From Streptomyces sp. 840.1 (lineage in GTDB: Bacteria; Actinomycetota; Actinomycetes; Streptomycetales; Streptomycetaceae), in contig NZ_RJUU01000003.1 in the NCBI RefSeq assembly GCF_003751445.1, positions 930,001-994,000 on the forward strand: DNA of 64,000 bases. The letters run 5' to 3'. Positions within the stretch are counted from its first letter, which is position 1, and the number at the start of each line of letters is the position of its first letter. The notes beneath the pieces are model-generated. The model saw only the letters and a program-made list of their open reading frames with translations, did no database searches and was not told where the DNA came from. Below are positions 43,848 to 52,551 of this stretch, piece after piece. The position numbers and the translations under genes were made by a program.

Positions 43848-45098
43848 CTAGAGCTGTGCGGTCGGTTGTACGGGGGTGTGCACGGAGTTCTTCGCGGCGC
43901 TCTCCTCCACCGCCGCCAGCACCCGCTGCACCTGGAGCCCGTCCGCGAAGGACGGTGTGGGCGGGCCGTTCTCCGCGATGGTGCGGACCACGTCCCGGGC
44001 CTGGTGGATGAAGGTGTGCTCGTACCCGAGGGCGTGGCCCGGCGGCCACCAGGCCTCCAGGTAGGGATGCTCGGGCTCGGTGACCAGGATCCGCCGGAAG
44101 CCGGCCGTGGTGGCGGGCTCGGTGTGGTCGTGGAAGGACAGCTCGTTGAGCCGTTCCAGGTCGAAGGCGAGCGAGCCCAGCTCCCCGTTGATCTCGAGGC
44201 GCAGCGCGTTCTTCCGGCCGGCCGCCATCCGCGTCGCCTCGAAGGAGGCCACCGCGCCGGAGGCGAGCCGCCCCGTGAAGAGCGCGGCGTCGTCCACCGT
44301 GACCGCTCCTCGCGCGGCGGTGTCCGCGATCCCGGCCAGGCCGTTCGACGAGCCGTTCTGCAGGGGCCGTTCGCGCACGAAGGTCTCGGTGACCGCGGAC
44401 ACCCCGACCAGCAGCTCCCCCGCGAGGAACTGGGCGAGGTCGACGATGTGCGCCCCGAGGTCGCCGAGCGCGCCCGAGCCCGCGTGTTCCCGCTCCAGCC
44501 GCCAGGTGAGCGGCGAGGCGGGATCGACCAGCCAGTCCTGGAGGTAGGTGGCGCGTACGTGCCGCAGGGTGCCGAGCCGCCCCTCCGCGATCAGCTTCCG
44601 GGCATAGGTGATGGCGGGCACCTTGCGGTAGTTGAAGCCGACCACCGCCACCTGGCCGCGGGCGGCGGCGCGCGCCGCCGCCTCGGTCATGGCCTCGGCC
44701 TCCGCGACCGTGTTGGCGAGCGGCTTCTCGCACAGCACGTGCTTGCCCGCCTCCAGGGCCGCGATGGCGATCTCCGCATGGCTGTCGCCCGGGGTACAGA
44801 TGTCGACGAGCTGCACGTCGTCCCGGGCGATCAGGGCCCGCCAGTCGGTCTCGGCCGCCGCCCAGCCGTGCCGGTCGGCGGCGGCCTCGACCGCCTTGCG
44901 GTCGCGTCCGCAGATCGCGGCGAGAGCGGGCCGCATCGGCAGCTCGAAGACGTGGCCGGCCGTGCGCCACCCCTGCGAGTGCGCGGCGCCCATGAACGCG
45001 TATCCGACCATGCCGACCCCGAGCGTGGGCACGCTCGGCATCGGCCGGTACGTCGGCGGCGCCGCCGCCTCCTGCTCCGTCTCTTCCCTACGGGCCAT
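43848..45098 (-). CDS. Gfo/Idh/MocA family oxidoreductase
   Basis: A 416-aa NAD(P)-dependent sugar or cyclitol dehydrogenase. The ATG at 45098 follows GAGGAGGAAG. The Rossmann motif is VGMVGYAFMGAAHSQGW near residues 27-43, DICTPGDSHAEIA follows, and EKPLANT near 122 holds the catalytic Lys. The C-terminal part has the usual alpha/beta substrate domain with LGDLGAHIVDLAQF, where His is the expected acid/base. Enzymes of this family that act with TIM-barrel isomerases often make or use 3-keto-sugars. It is cotranscribed with the ABC importer. Confidence 0.9.
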   Translation of the reverse strand: MARREETEQEAAAPPTYRPMPSVPTLGVGMVGYAFMGAAHSQGWRTAGHVFELPMRPALAAICGRDRKAVEAAADRHGWAAAETDWRALIARDDVQLVDICTPGDSHAEIAIAALEAGKHVLCEKPLANTVAEAEAMTEAAARAAARGQVAVVGFNYRKVPAITYARKLIAEGRLGTLRHVRATYLQDWLVDPASPLTWRLEREHAGSGALGDLGAHIVDLAQFLAGELLVGVSAVTETFVRERPLQNGSSNGLAGIADTAARGAVTVDDAALFTGRLASGAVASFEATRMAAGRKNALRLEINGELGSLAFDLERLNELSFHDHTEPATTAGFRRILVTEPEHPYLEAWWPPGHALGYEHTFIHQARDVVRTIAENGPPTPSFADGLQVQRVLAAVEESAAKNSVHTPVQPTAQL

Positions 45099-45166
45099 CC
45101 GGACTTCCTCCTCATCGGTGGTTCGGTGGGTGCGGCGGGAGGGTCAGCACCCTCCCGCGGGGCTGC

Positions 45167-46207
45167 TCAGTTGAAGCCCGTCGGCAGGTACTGGTCGATG
45201 TTCTCCTTGGTGACCACCGCGGAGTAGAGCGTGAGGTTGGTCGGGATCTCCATCTCGGAGAGTCCGGCGACACCCTTGCCCTGGCCGAGCGCGCGGGCCA
45301 GGTCGACGGCCGAGGCGGCCATCGTCGGCGGGTAGAGCACGGTGGCCTTCAGGACACTGTTGCCGGCCTTGATGGCGTCCATCGCGGACTTGGCGCCGGC
45401 CCCGCCGACCATCAGGAACTCGTCCCGGCCCGCCTGCTCGATGGCGCGCAGCGCGCCCACGCCCTGGTCGTCGTCGTGGTTCCACAGCGCGTCGAACTTC
45501 TTCTGCGCCTGGAGGAGCTGCGCCATCTTCGCCTGGCCGGACTCGACGGTGAAGTCGGCCGCCTGACGGGCCACCAGCTTGATGTTGGAGTAGTTCTTCA
45601 GCGCGTCCGCGAAGCCCTGGCTGCGCTGCTTGGTCAGCTCCAGGCTGTCGATGCCGGCGAGCTCGACGACCTTGGCGTTCGGCTTGTCCTTGAGCTGCTC
45701 GCCGATGTAGGTCCCGGCGTTGAGTCCCATGCCGTAGCTGTCGCCGCCGACGTAGCAGCGGTAGGCCTGCGGGGAGGCGAAGATGCGGTCCAGGTTGACG
45801 ACGGGGATACCCGCGCGCATCGCCTCCAGGCCGACCTGGGTGAGCGCCTTGCCGTCGGCCGGCAGGATGATGAGGACGTCGACCTTCTTGTTGATGAGGG
45901 TCTTGACCTGGCCGATCTGGGCGGCGGTGTCGTTGGAGCCCTCGGTGGTCTCCAGCGTGATCTCGGAGTACTTCTTCGCCCGCGACTTCGCGTTCTCGTT
46001 GATCGCGTTGAGCCAGCCGTGGTCGGCCTGCGGACCGGCGAAGCCGATGGTGAGGGGCTTGCCCGGCTTGTCGTCGGCGGCGGGCGCGTTGCTCTGCGCC
46101 GCGGTGTCCTTCTCCTTGGGGTCGTTGCTGGTGCAGGCGCTGAGGAAGGCACCCGCGGAGACCGCCGCGGTCCCGAAAAGCAGTCCTCTTCGGCTGGTTT
46201 CTGGCAT
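45167..46207 (-). CDS. Sugar ABC transporter substrate-binding lipoprotein
   Basis: A 346-aa periplasmic-binding-protein-type receptor that delivers a sugar to the adjacent permease. The ATG at 46207 (MPETSRRGLLFG) gives a signal with twin Arg and the lipobox LSAC at residue 25; an in-frame ATG at 46225 would add six residues and cannot be excluded. The core TIGFAGPQADHGWLNAINENA, DVLIILPADGKALTQVG and IPVVNLDRIF is the ribose/galactose-binding (RbsB) fold. Unlike the ribose locus at 8 kb, the binding protein is a separate gene here. The sugar is unknown. Confidence 0.88.
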   Translation of the reverse strand: MPETSRRGLLFGTAAVSAGAFLSACTSNDPKEKDTAAQSNAPAADDKPGKPLTIGFAGPQADHGWLNAINENAKSRAKKYSEITLETTEGSNDTAAQIGQVKTLINKKVDVLIILPADGKALTQVGLEAMRAGIPVVNLDRIFASPQAYRCYVGGDSYGMGLNAGTYIGEQLKDKPNAKVVELAGIDSLELTKQRSQGFADALKNYSNIKLVARQAADFTVESGQAKMAQLLQAQKKFDALWNHDDDQGVGALRAIEQAGRDEFLMVGGAGAKSAMDAIKAGNSVLKATVLYPPTMAASAVDLARALGQGKGVAGLSEMEIPTNLTLYSAVVTKENIDQYLPTGFN

Positions 46208-46277
46208 GGCTGTCAAACCCTTCATCCGTGCGTGGGCATGCGGAACAGGCGGGAAAGGATGGCGAGTTGACTAAAAG

Positions 46278-47330
46278 TCAGGTATCCCGGTGGGCCGACG
46301 TGCGGCTCTGGACCAGTACGGCGGCGACGATGATCGCGCCCTTGGCGATCTGCTGGACGTCGCTCTGCAGGTTGTTGAGCGCGAAGATGTTGGTGATGGT
46401 GGTGAAGACGAGGACACCCAGCACGGAGCCGACGATGGTGCCCCGGCCGCCGGTGAGCAGGGTGCCGCCGATGATCGCGGCGGCGATGGCGTCCAGCTCG
46501 TACAGGTTGCCGTTGGTGTTCTGCCCCGAGCCGGACAGGATGATCAGCATGAAGGCGGCGATGCCGCAGCAGAGTCCGGACAGCAGGTAGAGGTAGAGGC
46601 GCTGGCGCCGTACGTCGATGCCCGCCAGCCGGGCCGCCTCCGCGTTGCCGCCGACGGCGACGGTGCGGCGGCCGAAGGTCGTACGGTTCAGCAGCAGCCA
46701 GCCGATGACGGTGACCACCGCGAACATCATGACCAGCGGCGGGATGCCGAGGACGTAGGAGCCGGGCAGGCCGAGGTCCAGGACGGACTTGACGGTGACG
46801 ATCTGGGTCTTGCCGTCGGTGATCAGCAGGGCCATGCCCCGGGCGGAGGCGAGCATCGCCAGTGTCGCGATGAACGGCACCAGCCGGCCGTACGCGATGA
46901 GCACGCCGTTGATCAGTCCCGCCCCGAGGCCGACGAGCATCGCGGTGAACAGGATGCCCACGAAGCCGTATTCCTGGGTGGCCAGGGTGGTCGCCCAGAC
47001 CGAGGCGAGGGCGACCATGGCGCCGACGGACAGGTCGATGCCGCCGCTGGTGATGACGAAGGTCACCCCGACGGTCACCACGCCGATGACCGAGGCCTGG
47101 GTCAGGATCAGCTGAAGGTTCCCGGTGTCCAGGAAGGCGTCGGGCTCGGTGATCGCGCCGACGACGATCAGTGCGGCGAGAACGCCCAGCAGCGAGAGGC
47201 TGCGCAGGTCGACGCGCAGCCCGAGGGCTCGCGGGGACCTGTCCTTCTTCGACGGGGGCGCGGGGACGGATACGGGCGCGGCGCCCTTGTCCGGCCCGCT
47301 CTGCTGTGCCGAGGAGACGGGCTGCGTCAT
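46278..47330 (-). CDS. Sugar ABC transporter permease (RbsC type)
   Basis: A 350-aa inner-membrane permease. A Pro/Ser/Ala-rich cytoplasmic lead of about 45 residues precedes the first helix. Family motifs are SGGIDLSVGAMVALASV, ATLAMLASARGMALLI, GGNAEAARLAGIDV and LTGGRGTIVGSVLGVLVF. It overlaps the ATPase gene by 4 bases and is followed by the binding-protein gene. It forms the channel of the importer encoded by this operon. Confidence 0.93.
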   Translation of the reverse strand: MTQPVSSAQQSGPDKGAAPVSVPAPPSKKDRSPRALGLRVDLRSLSLLGVLAALIVVGAITEPDAFLDTGNLQLILTQASVIGVVTVGVTFVITSGGIDLSVGAMVALASVWATTLATQEYGFVGILFTAMLVGLGAGLINGVLIAYGRLVPFIATLAMLASARGMALLITDGKTQIVTVKSVLDLGLPGSYVLGIPPLVMMFAVVTVIGWLLLNRTTFGRRTVAVGGNAEAARLAGIDVRRQRLYLYLLSGLCCGIAAFMLIILSGSGQNTNGNLYELDAIAAAIIGGTLLTGGRGTIVGSVLGVLVFTTITNIFALNNLQSDVQQIAKGAIIVAAVLVQSRTSAHRDT

Positions 47331-48853
47331 GACGTCGGGCTCCCTTCCATCACGAGGTCGAGTACGCGGTGCTCGTCGAGCTCCGTGGCGTCCGCCGTAT
47401 GCACGACGTGACCCTCACGGAGCACCAGCACCCGGTCGGCGAGGCCCAGGACTTCGGGCACTTCGCTGGAGACGAGCAGTACGGCGAGGCCTTCGTCGGC
47501 CAGCCGGCGGATCACGGCGTAGAGCTCGGCGCGGGCGCCGACGTCCACTCCGCGGGTCGGTTCATCGAGCAGCAGCACCCGGCAGCCGCGCAGCAGCCAG
47601 CGGGCCAGGACCGCCTTCTGCTGGTTGCCCCCGGAGAGCGTGCGGACGGGGGCGTCCGGGTTGTCGGGGCGCAGCGAGAGCTCGCGGGTGGCGGCGCGGG
47701 CCGCCTTGCGCTCGGCGCCCCGGTCCAGCCAACCGCCCCTGGAGAAGCGGGACATGGTCGACACGGAGACATTGCGGGTAACGGATTCGAGCATCAGCAG
47801 GGCCTGCGCCTTGCGTTCCTCGGGGGCGAGGCCGATGCCGGCCGCGACGGCGGCGCGGACACTGCCGGGCCGCAGGGGCTTGCCGGCGACGGTGACCTGT
47901 CCGGCGGTGGCGCGGCGGGCTCCGTAGATGGTCTCCAGGATCTCGGAGCGCCCGGAGCCGACGAGCCCGGCCAGGCCGACGATCTCGCCGGGCCTGAGTT
48001 CCAGGTCGACCGGGGCGAACTCGCCCTTCCTGGTGAGGCCTTCGACCCTGAGCACCGGCTCGGCCACGCTGCTCGCGGCCGCGGTGTCCGGCCTCGGCGG
48101 GAAGACGTACTCGACATTGCGGCCGGTCATCATGGCAACGATGTCGCGCGTGGGTGTGGACTCGGCGGGCAGGCCCACCGCGACGGTCCTGCCGTCCTTG
48201 ATCACGGTCACCCGGTCGCCGATCCGGCGGATCTCCTCCAGCCGGTGGGAGATGTAGACGACGGCGACCCCGTCGGCGGTCAGCGAGGCGACGATCCGGA
48301 AGAGGTTGGACACCTCGTCGGGGTCGAGGGCCGCGGACGGTTCGTCCATCACGATGAGCCGTACGTCGTGGGAGAGCGCACGGGCCATCGAGACGATCTG
48401 CTGCTGCGCGGCGGAGAGTTCACCCACCGGACGGGCCGGGTCGATCTCCGGGTGCCCGAGGCGCTTCAGCAGCGCGGCGGCGGCGGTGCGGCCGTCCCGG
48501 GTGCGGACGACGAAGCCCGCAGTGGTCGGCTCGTGGCCGAGGAAGACGTTCTCGGCGACCGACAGCCCCTCCACCAGGTCGAGTTCCTGGTAGATGGTGG
48601 CGATCCCGAGGCGCATCGCGGTGATGGGCGTCTTGAGCACAGCGGGTGAGCCGCGCCAGATGATCTCGCCGTCGTCGGGCTGGTGGGCCCCGGCGAGCAC
48701 CTTGATGAGGGTGGATTTGCCCGCCCCGTTCTGGCCGAGCAGACAGTGGACCTCGCCGGCCTGGACTTCCAGGTCGACGCCGTCCAGGGCGCGCACGCCG
48801 GGGAAGGACTTGGTGATGCCGGACATGGTGAGCAGGGGTGGTTCTGGAGCCAT
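47327..48853 (-). CDS. Sugar ABC transporter ATP-binding protein
   Basis: A 508-aa protein with two nucleotide-binding domains, powering the RbsC-type permease. Walker A is GQNGAGKSTLIK near residue 39, the first signature is LSAAQQQIVSMA and Walker B is LIVMDEPSAALDPDE. The second half shows GLVGSGRSEILE, LSGGNQQKAVLARWL and LLLDEPTRGVDVGAR. The first signature motif departs from LSxGQ, as is common in this family. It is 252 bases downstream of the ROK gene, possibly in the same transcript. Confidence 0.94.
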   Translation of the reverse strand: MAPEPPLLTMSGITKSFPGVRALDGVDLEVQAGEVHCLLGQNGAGKSTLIKVLAGAHQPDDGEIIWRGSPAVLKTPITAMRLGIATIYQELDLVEGLSVAENVFLGHEPTTAGFVVRTRDGRTAAAALLKRLGHPEIDPARPVGELSAAQQQIVSMARALSHDVRLIVMDEPSAALDPDEVSNLFRIVASLTADGVAVVYISHRLEEIRRIGDRVTVIKDGRTVAVGLPAESTPTRDIVAMMTGRNVEYVFPPRPDTAAASSVAEPVLRVEGLTRKGEFAPVDLELRPGEIVGLAGLVGSGRSEILETIYGARRATAGQVTVAGKPLRPGSVRAAVAAGIGLAPEERKAQALLMLESVTRNVSVSTMSRFSRGGWLDRGAERKAARAATRELSLRPDNPDAPVRTLSGGNQQKAVLARWLLRGCRVLLLDEPTRGVDVGARAELYAVIRRLADEGLAVLLVSSEVPEVLGLADRVLVLREGHVVHTADATELDEHRVLDLVMEGSPTS

Positions 48854-49105
48854 GACAAATCCCCTCGGCGGGTGCCGGTGAGCGGGCAGGGCGAAGTACG
48901 GTCCCGGGGTTCACCCGGACCCCGGCCGCTGGCGCGGGGCGGTGCCTTTCTTGCCGGCCGGCCGAGGATCGGTCCGGCGGGAGGCGGATCGGACGGGAGA
49001 GCGATCAGGCGGGAGAGCGATCGGGCGGATGGTGCGCGGCTCTTGCACGTGCTGCGGCCCGGTGAGCAGGCCGGTGGTGCCGGTTTCGGGCCGGTGGTGC
49101 CGGGG
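48854..49105. other. Gap between ROK gene and ABC operon with short direct repeats
   Basis: No gene fits in these 252 bases. The stretch 48985-49025 holds two copies of CGGGAGAGCGATC about 18 bases apart, and 49065-49105 has GGCCGGTGGTGCCGG twice. No ROK-type inverted repeat was found here, which suggests that the ABC genes are read from the ROK promoter or from an unrecognised one. Confidence 0.5.
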
Positions 49106-50296
49106 TCAGGCCGGTGAGAAGAGGTGGTCGCTGATGAGCCTGGCCGCGCCGATCACTCCGGCGGCGGGTCCCAGCTCGCCCAGCACGATGGGGAGGTTGC
49201 CGGTCGCCAGTGGCAGTGACTGCCGGTAGACCTGGGTCCGGACGCTGGCCAGCAGCGTGTGACCCAGTCCGGTCACACCGCCGCCGATCACCACCAGACC
49301 GGGGTTGAAGAAGCTGACGAGTCCCGCGATGACCTGCCCGACCCGGTTTCCGCCTTCGCGGATCAGGTCGAGCGAGGTGGCGTCGCCCGCGGCCGCGGCG
49401 GCGGCGACGTCGACGGCGGTGAGTTTCCCGGACGCCGACAGCCTGGCCGCGAGCTCCGTCGACTGCCCGGCGCGGGCGGCGTCCTCGGCGTCGCGGGCCA
49501 GTGCGGCGCCGCTGAAGTGCGCTTCCAGGCAGCCCCGGTTGCCACAGGCGCAGGGGCGCCCGTCCGGTTCGACCTGGATGTGGCCGATGTCGCCCGCACT
49601 GCCCGTCGTACCGCGGTGGACCTCTCCGCCGACGACGATGCCGCAGCCGATACCGGTGCCGATCTTGACGCAGAGGAAGTCGCCCACGGAGCGTGCGACG
49701 CCCGCGTGCTGCTCCCCCATGGCCATCAGGTTCACGTCGTTGTCGACCATCACGGGGCAGCCCAGCTCCTGGCTGAGCGCCTCGCGGACCGGGAAGCCGT
49801 CCCAGCCGGGCATGATCGGCGGTGCGACCGGGATCCCCTCGGGGAAGCGGACCGGTCCCGGTACGCCGATCCCCGCGCCGTCGAACCCTTCGGCGAGCCC
49901 GGAGGCCCGGAGCTTGGCCGCCATGGACAGCACCTGCTCGAAGATGGCGACGGGGCCCTCGCGTACGTCCATGGGGTGGTTGAGGTGGCCCAGGACCTCC
50001 AGCTCCGCGTTGGTGACCGCCACGTCGACCGAGGTGGCGCCGATGTCGACGCCGAGGAAGCGCAGTGCCGGGGCGAGCCGGATGTTGTGCGAGCGACGCC
50101 CGCCGCGGGATGCGGCGAGTCCGTCGGCCACCACAAGGCCGGTCTCCAGCAGTCTGTCCACCTCGACGGCGAGCTTGGAGCGGGAGAGATCGACCTGATC
50201 CCCCAGCTGTGCCCGTGAGTTGGGCCCGCCGTCGCGCAACAGCCGAAGCAGTCGCGCCTGATGCGCATTCGCGGGTCGTGCCGTCATACGTCTCAC
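49106..50296 (-). CDS. ROK family transcriptional regulator
   Basis: A 396-aa regulator with an N-terminal winged helix (residues 8-70, NSRAQLGDQVDLSRSKLAVE) and a ROK sugar-kinase-like domain. The GTG at 50296 is preferred because GGGGAGGG lies about 5 bases before it. ROK marks are GVDIGATSVDVAV, VMVDNDVNLMAMGEQ and the zinc site GRPCACGNRGCLEAHF. The conserved HIQVEPDG block that binds sugar is intact. It likely represses its own gene and the secreted 1237-aa enzyme through the shared inverted repeat and responds to a sugar taken up by the ABC importer. Confidence 0.92.
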   Translation of the reverse strand: MRRMTARPANAHQARLLRLLRDGGPNSRAQLGDQVDLSRSKLAVEVDRLLETGLVVADGLAASRGGRRSHNIRLAPALRFLGVDIGATSVDVAVTNAELEVLGHLNHPMDVREGPVAIFEQVLSMAAKLRASGLAEGFDGAGIGVPGPVRFPEGIPVAPPIMPGWDGFPVREALSQELGCPVMVDNDVNLMAMGEQHAGVARSVGDFLCVKIGTGIGCGIVVGGEVHRGTTGSAGDIGHIQVEPDGRPCACGNRGCLEAHFSGAALARDAEDAARAGQSTELAARLSASGKLTAVDVAAAAAAGDATSLDLIREGGNRVGQVIAGLVSFFNPGLVVIGGGVTGLGHTLLASVRTQVYRQSLPLATGNLPIVLGELGPAAGVIGAARLISDHLFSPA

Positions 50297-50396
50297 GCGC
50301 CCCTCCCCGCCACATCGGCCTGTCCGTCGGGCTTTGGAGGGGAACGTAGCAGCGCTTGCCCGGAGTGGGAAGAAGTTGCGCAGGAATCCACCACAA

Positions 50397-50419
50397 CTTT
50401 CTCCACCCTGAGGACAAAG
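50397..50419. promoter_or_regulatory. ROK-type operator upstream of the ROK gene
   Basis: CTTTCTCC, a 7-base spacer and GGACAAAG form an inverted repeat about 100 bases before the ROK start. Arms and spacing match the site at 42638-42660. Autoregulation by the ROK protein is the natural reading. The bases on either side (AACTTT on the left, AAAG on the right) are shared too. Confidence 0.75.
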
Positions 50420-50543
50420 GGGTGCGGGCGCCGGCCCCGGAGGGCGGGTACCGGCCGCCGCCGGCGCCGGGCACGACGATGCCCCCGATCGCCGGACGGG
50501 CTGATTCCTCAGCCGGCGTTCGAGGGCACGGGAAGCGTGGAGG

Positions 50544-51221
50544 TCAGCCCTCCTGGCGCTGGTGGTAGCTCTGGCGGGTGTGCTCGGTGTGGGAGCGCAT
50601 GACGGCCGTGGCCTGCTGCTCGTCGCGCGAGGAGATCGCGGCGATCAGCGCGCGGTGCTCGGTCCAGGAGCGGGTGCCCCGCTGACGGGCGACGGGGGTG
50701 TAGTACCAGCGGACCCGGCGGTCCACCTGGCCGGCCAGCTCGGCGAGGACGACGTTGCCGGCCAGCTCCATGACCTTGGCGTGGAAGGCGGCGTTGGTCG
50801 CCACCGCCAGGTCCACGTCGTCGTCGGCGACGGCCCGCTCACCCCTGGCGCACAGCTCCTCCAGGGCGGCGATGCCCGCGCTGCCGGAGTTGGCGGCGGC
50901 GAGCCGGGCGGCCTCGGCCTCCAGGAGCGTACGGACCGACAGCAGCTGGTCCGCCTCGTCCTCCGTGGGCTCATGGACGAACGCGCCCTGGGCGGGCCGC
51001 AGATCGACCCAGCCCTCGGTGTTGAGCCGCTGCAGGGCCTCGCGCACCGGCTGCCGGGACACCCCGAGATGGCCGGCCAGCTCGCTCTCGACCAGGTGCT
51101 GGCCGGGACGGAGCGCACGGGTGGTGATGAGTTCGAGAAGCGCCTCGTAGACCCGCTCACGCAGCGGACCGGGGCGTTCCAGCTTCGGCACGGTCCCTTG
51201 CGGCAGTCCTGCGGACAACAT
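50544..51221 (-). CDS. GntR family regulator, FCD (FadR-like) subgroup
   Basis: A 225-aa transcription regulator. The ATG at 51221 follows GGAGGGGG by about 7 bases. The winged helix-turn-helix spans residues 20-85 (LRERVYEALLELITTRALRP, LGVSRQPVREALQRL). The FCD effector domain follows, with metal-site His/Asp candidates in NAAFHAKVMELAGN and WTEHRALIAAI. FCD regulators usually sense small organic acids. Its place beside the formate dehydrogenase operon, and repeats of GTCTAC just upstream of it that recall sites at 23.5 and 52.4 kb, suggest control of oxalate/formate metabolism. Confidence 0.9.
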   Translation of the reverse strand: MLSAGLPQGTVPKLERPGPLRERVYEALLELITTRALRPGQHLVESELAGHLGVSRQPVREALQRLNTEGWVDLRPAQGAFVHEPTEDEADQLLSVRTLLEAEAARLAAANSGSAGIAALEELCARGERAVADDDVDLAVATNAAFHAKVMELAGNVVLAELAGQVDRRVRWYYTPVARQRGTRSWTEHRALIAAISSRDEQQATAVMRSHTEHTRQSYHQRQEG

Positions 51222-51257
51222 TGCGGTCCCCCTCCGAGCGACGAGCAATTGCTTATC

Positions 51258-51270
51258 GTCTACAGTCTAC
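51258..51270. promoter_or_regulatory. GTCTAC direct repeat in front of the GntR gene
   Basis: GTCTAC occurs twice, one base apart, 37-49 bases before the GntR start, inside an AT-richer stretch (TTATCGTCTAC). The hexamer matches the GTAGAC/GTCGAC arms at 52378-52397. Possible autoregulatory site of the GntR protein. Confidence 0.4.
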
Positions 51271-51285
51271 CGAGCACAAGTCCCC

Positions 51286-52236
51286 TCAGGGACAGCGGAT
51301 CACCTGACCCGCGTAACTGAGGTTCCCGCCGAAGCCGAAGAGCAGCGCCGGCGCGCCCGTGGCGACCTCGCCCCGTTCCACCAGCTTGGACAGGGCCATC
51401 GGGATCGAGGCTGCGGACGTGTTGCCGGAGTCCACCACGTCCCGGGCGATGACCGCGTTGACGGCGCCGATCTTCCTGGCCACCGGTTCGATGATCCGCA
51501 GGTTGGCCTGGTGCAGAACCACCGCGGCGAGGTCCTCGGGGGTGAGCCCCGCCTTCTCGCACACCTTGCGGGCGATGGGCGGCAGCTGGGTGGTCGCCCA
51601 GCGGTAGACCGACTGCCCTTCCTGGGCGAAGCGCGGCGGCGTCCCCTCGATCCGTACCGCGTCCCCCATGCCGGGCACGGAACCCCACAGCACCGGGCCG
51701 ATGCCCGGCCGGGCGGCCGAGCCGGAGTCGGCGACCACGACCGCGGCCCCGGCGCCGTCCCCCATCAGCACGCAGCTGGTGCGGTCGGTCCAGTCGACGA
51801 TGTCGCCCATCTTGTCGGCACCGATCACGAGCGCGCGGGTGGCCGCTCCGGCGCGCACGGCGTGGTCGGCGGTGGCGAGGGCGTGGGTGAAACCGGAACA
51901 GACCACGTTGATGTCCATCACCGCGGGTGACGTCATGCCGAGGCGGGCGGCGACGCGGGCCGACATGCTCGGCGACCGGTCGATCGCGGTGGAGGTGGCG
52001 ACCAGCACCAGATCGATGTCCGAGGGCTGGAGCCCGGCGGTGGCGAGCGCCTTGGCCGCAGCGTGTGCGGCCAGCTCGTCCACCGGCTCGTCGGGGCCAC
52101 CGAGGTGACGGGTCTTGATGCCGACGCGGCTGGTGATCCACTCGTCACTGGTGTCCACCATGGCGGCCAGGTCATGGTTGGTGAGCACCTTGGCGGGCTG
52201 ATAGTGGCCGAGCGCCACGACACGTGAGCCGGTCAT
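51286..52236 (-). CDS. 3-oxoacyl-ACP synthase III family protein (KAS III)
   Basis: A 316-aa thiolase-fold condensing enzyme. Catalytic Cys113 (NVVCSGF), His242 (LHQANLRI) and Asn272 (SGNTSAAS) are all present, so it should be active. FabH uses acyl-CoA and malonyl-ACP to begin fatty acid synthesis; other members make ketones, esters or polyketide starters. There is no ACP or other fatty acid gene nearby. It ends 64 bases before the GntR gene and is divergent from the formate dehydrogenase operon, so a role outside the main fatty acid pathway is likely. Confidence 0.88.
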   Translation of the reverse strand: MTGSRVVALGHYQPAKVLTNHDLAAMVDTSDEWITSRVGIKTRHLGGPDEPVDELAAHAAAKALATAGLQPSDIDLVLVATSTAIDRSPSMSARVAARLGMTSPAVMDINVVCSGFTHALATADHAVRAGAATRALVIGADKMGDIVDWTDRTSCVLMGDGAGAAVVVADSGSAARPGIGPVLWGSVPGMGDAVRIEGTPPRFAQEGQSVYRWATTQLPPIARKVCEKAGLTPEDLAAVVLHQANLRIIEPVARKIGAVNAVIARDVVDSGNTSAASIPMALSKLVERGEVATGAPALLFGFGGNLSYAGQVIRCP

Positions 52237-52551
52237 ATTCAGGTTCCCCTCGCTACATATGGCAGGAACCATCCAGTCTTGGTCGCTACCGACCGGTACA
52301 GAGGCACGTGATCCCACAGGAATACCGCTCGGCGATTGGAGGCTTGACAACAGCCTTGACCCGACAGACAGCATACTGTAGACAATATTCTGTCGACTTG
52401 ACAGCGTCTCCTGTTCCGGTCCCGCGCTTCCCGGCGCACCCCGCTCTTCCGCTCCACCTCTCCGACCCGCTGTCCCGCTCCCTCCTGCTGTACTCCTCGC
52501 ACTGCTTCCCCCGCTCCCGCCTCGCTCGGTCCCTACCGAACGGAGAGCCCC
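52237..52551. other. Divergent promoter region of the KAS III gene and the FDH operon
   Basis: This 315-base gap has no gene of its own. It contains the inverted repeat at 52378-52397 and two TTGAC elements (52344 and 52356) shortly before it. The remainder up to the PanE-like start is C-rich and unremarkable, ending with the GGAGAG ribosome site. Confidence 0.6.
52378..52397. promoter_or_regulatory. Inverted repeat upstream of the formate dehydrogenase operon
   Basis: GTAGACA, 6 bases and TGTCGAC form an inverted repeat with one mismatch, in an AT-rich stretch about 155 bases before the first gene of the operon. ATATTC-T-GTCGACT closely matches TATTC-GTCGACT at 23558-23568. It is a candidate operator for the neighbouring GntR protein. 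Confidence 0.6.

Noticed and set aside
48985..49105. Short direct repeats as a CRISPR-like array
   Set aside because: Only two copies of each unit, uneven spacing, no cas gene and no leader; ordinary GC-rich repeats.
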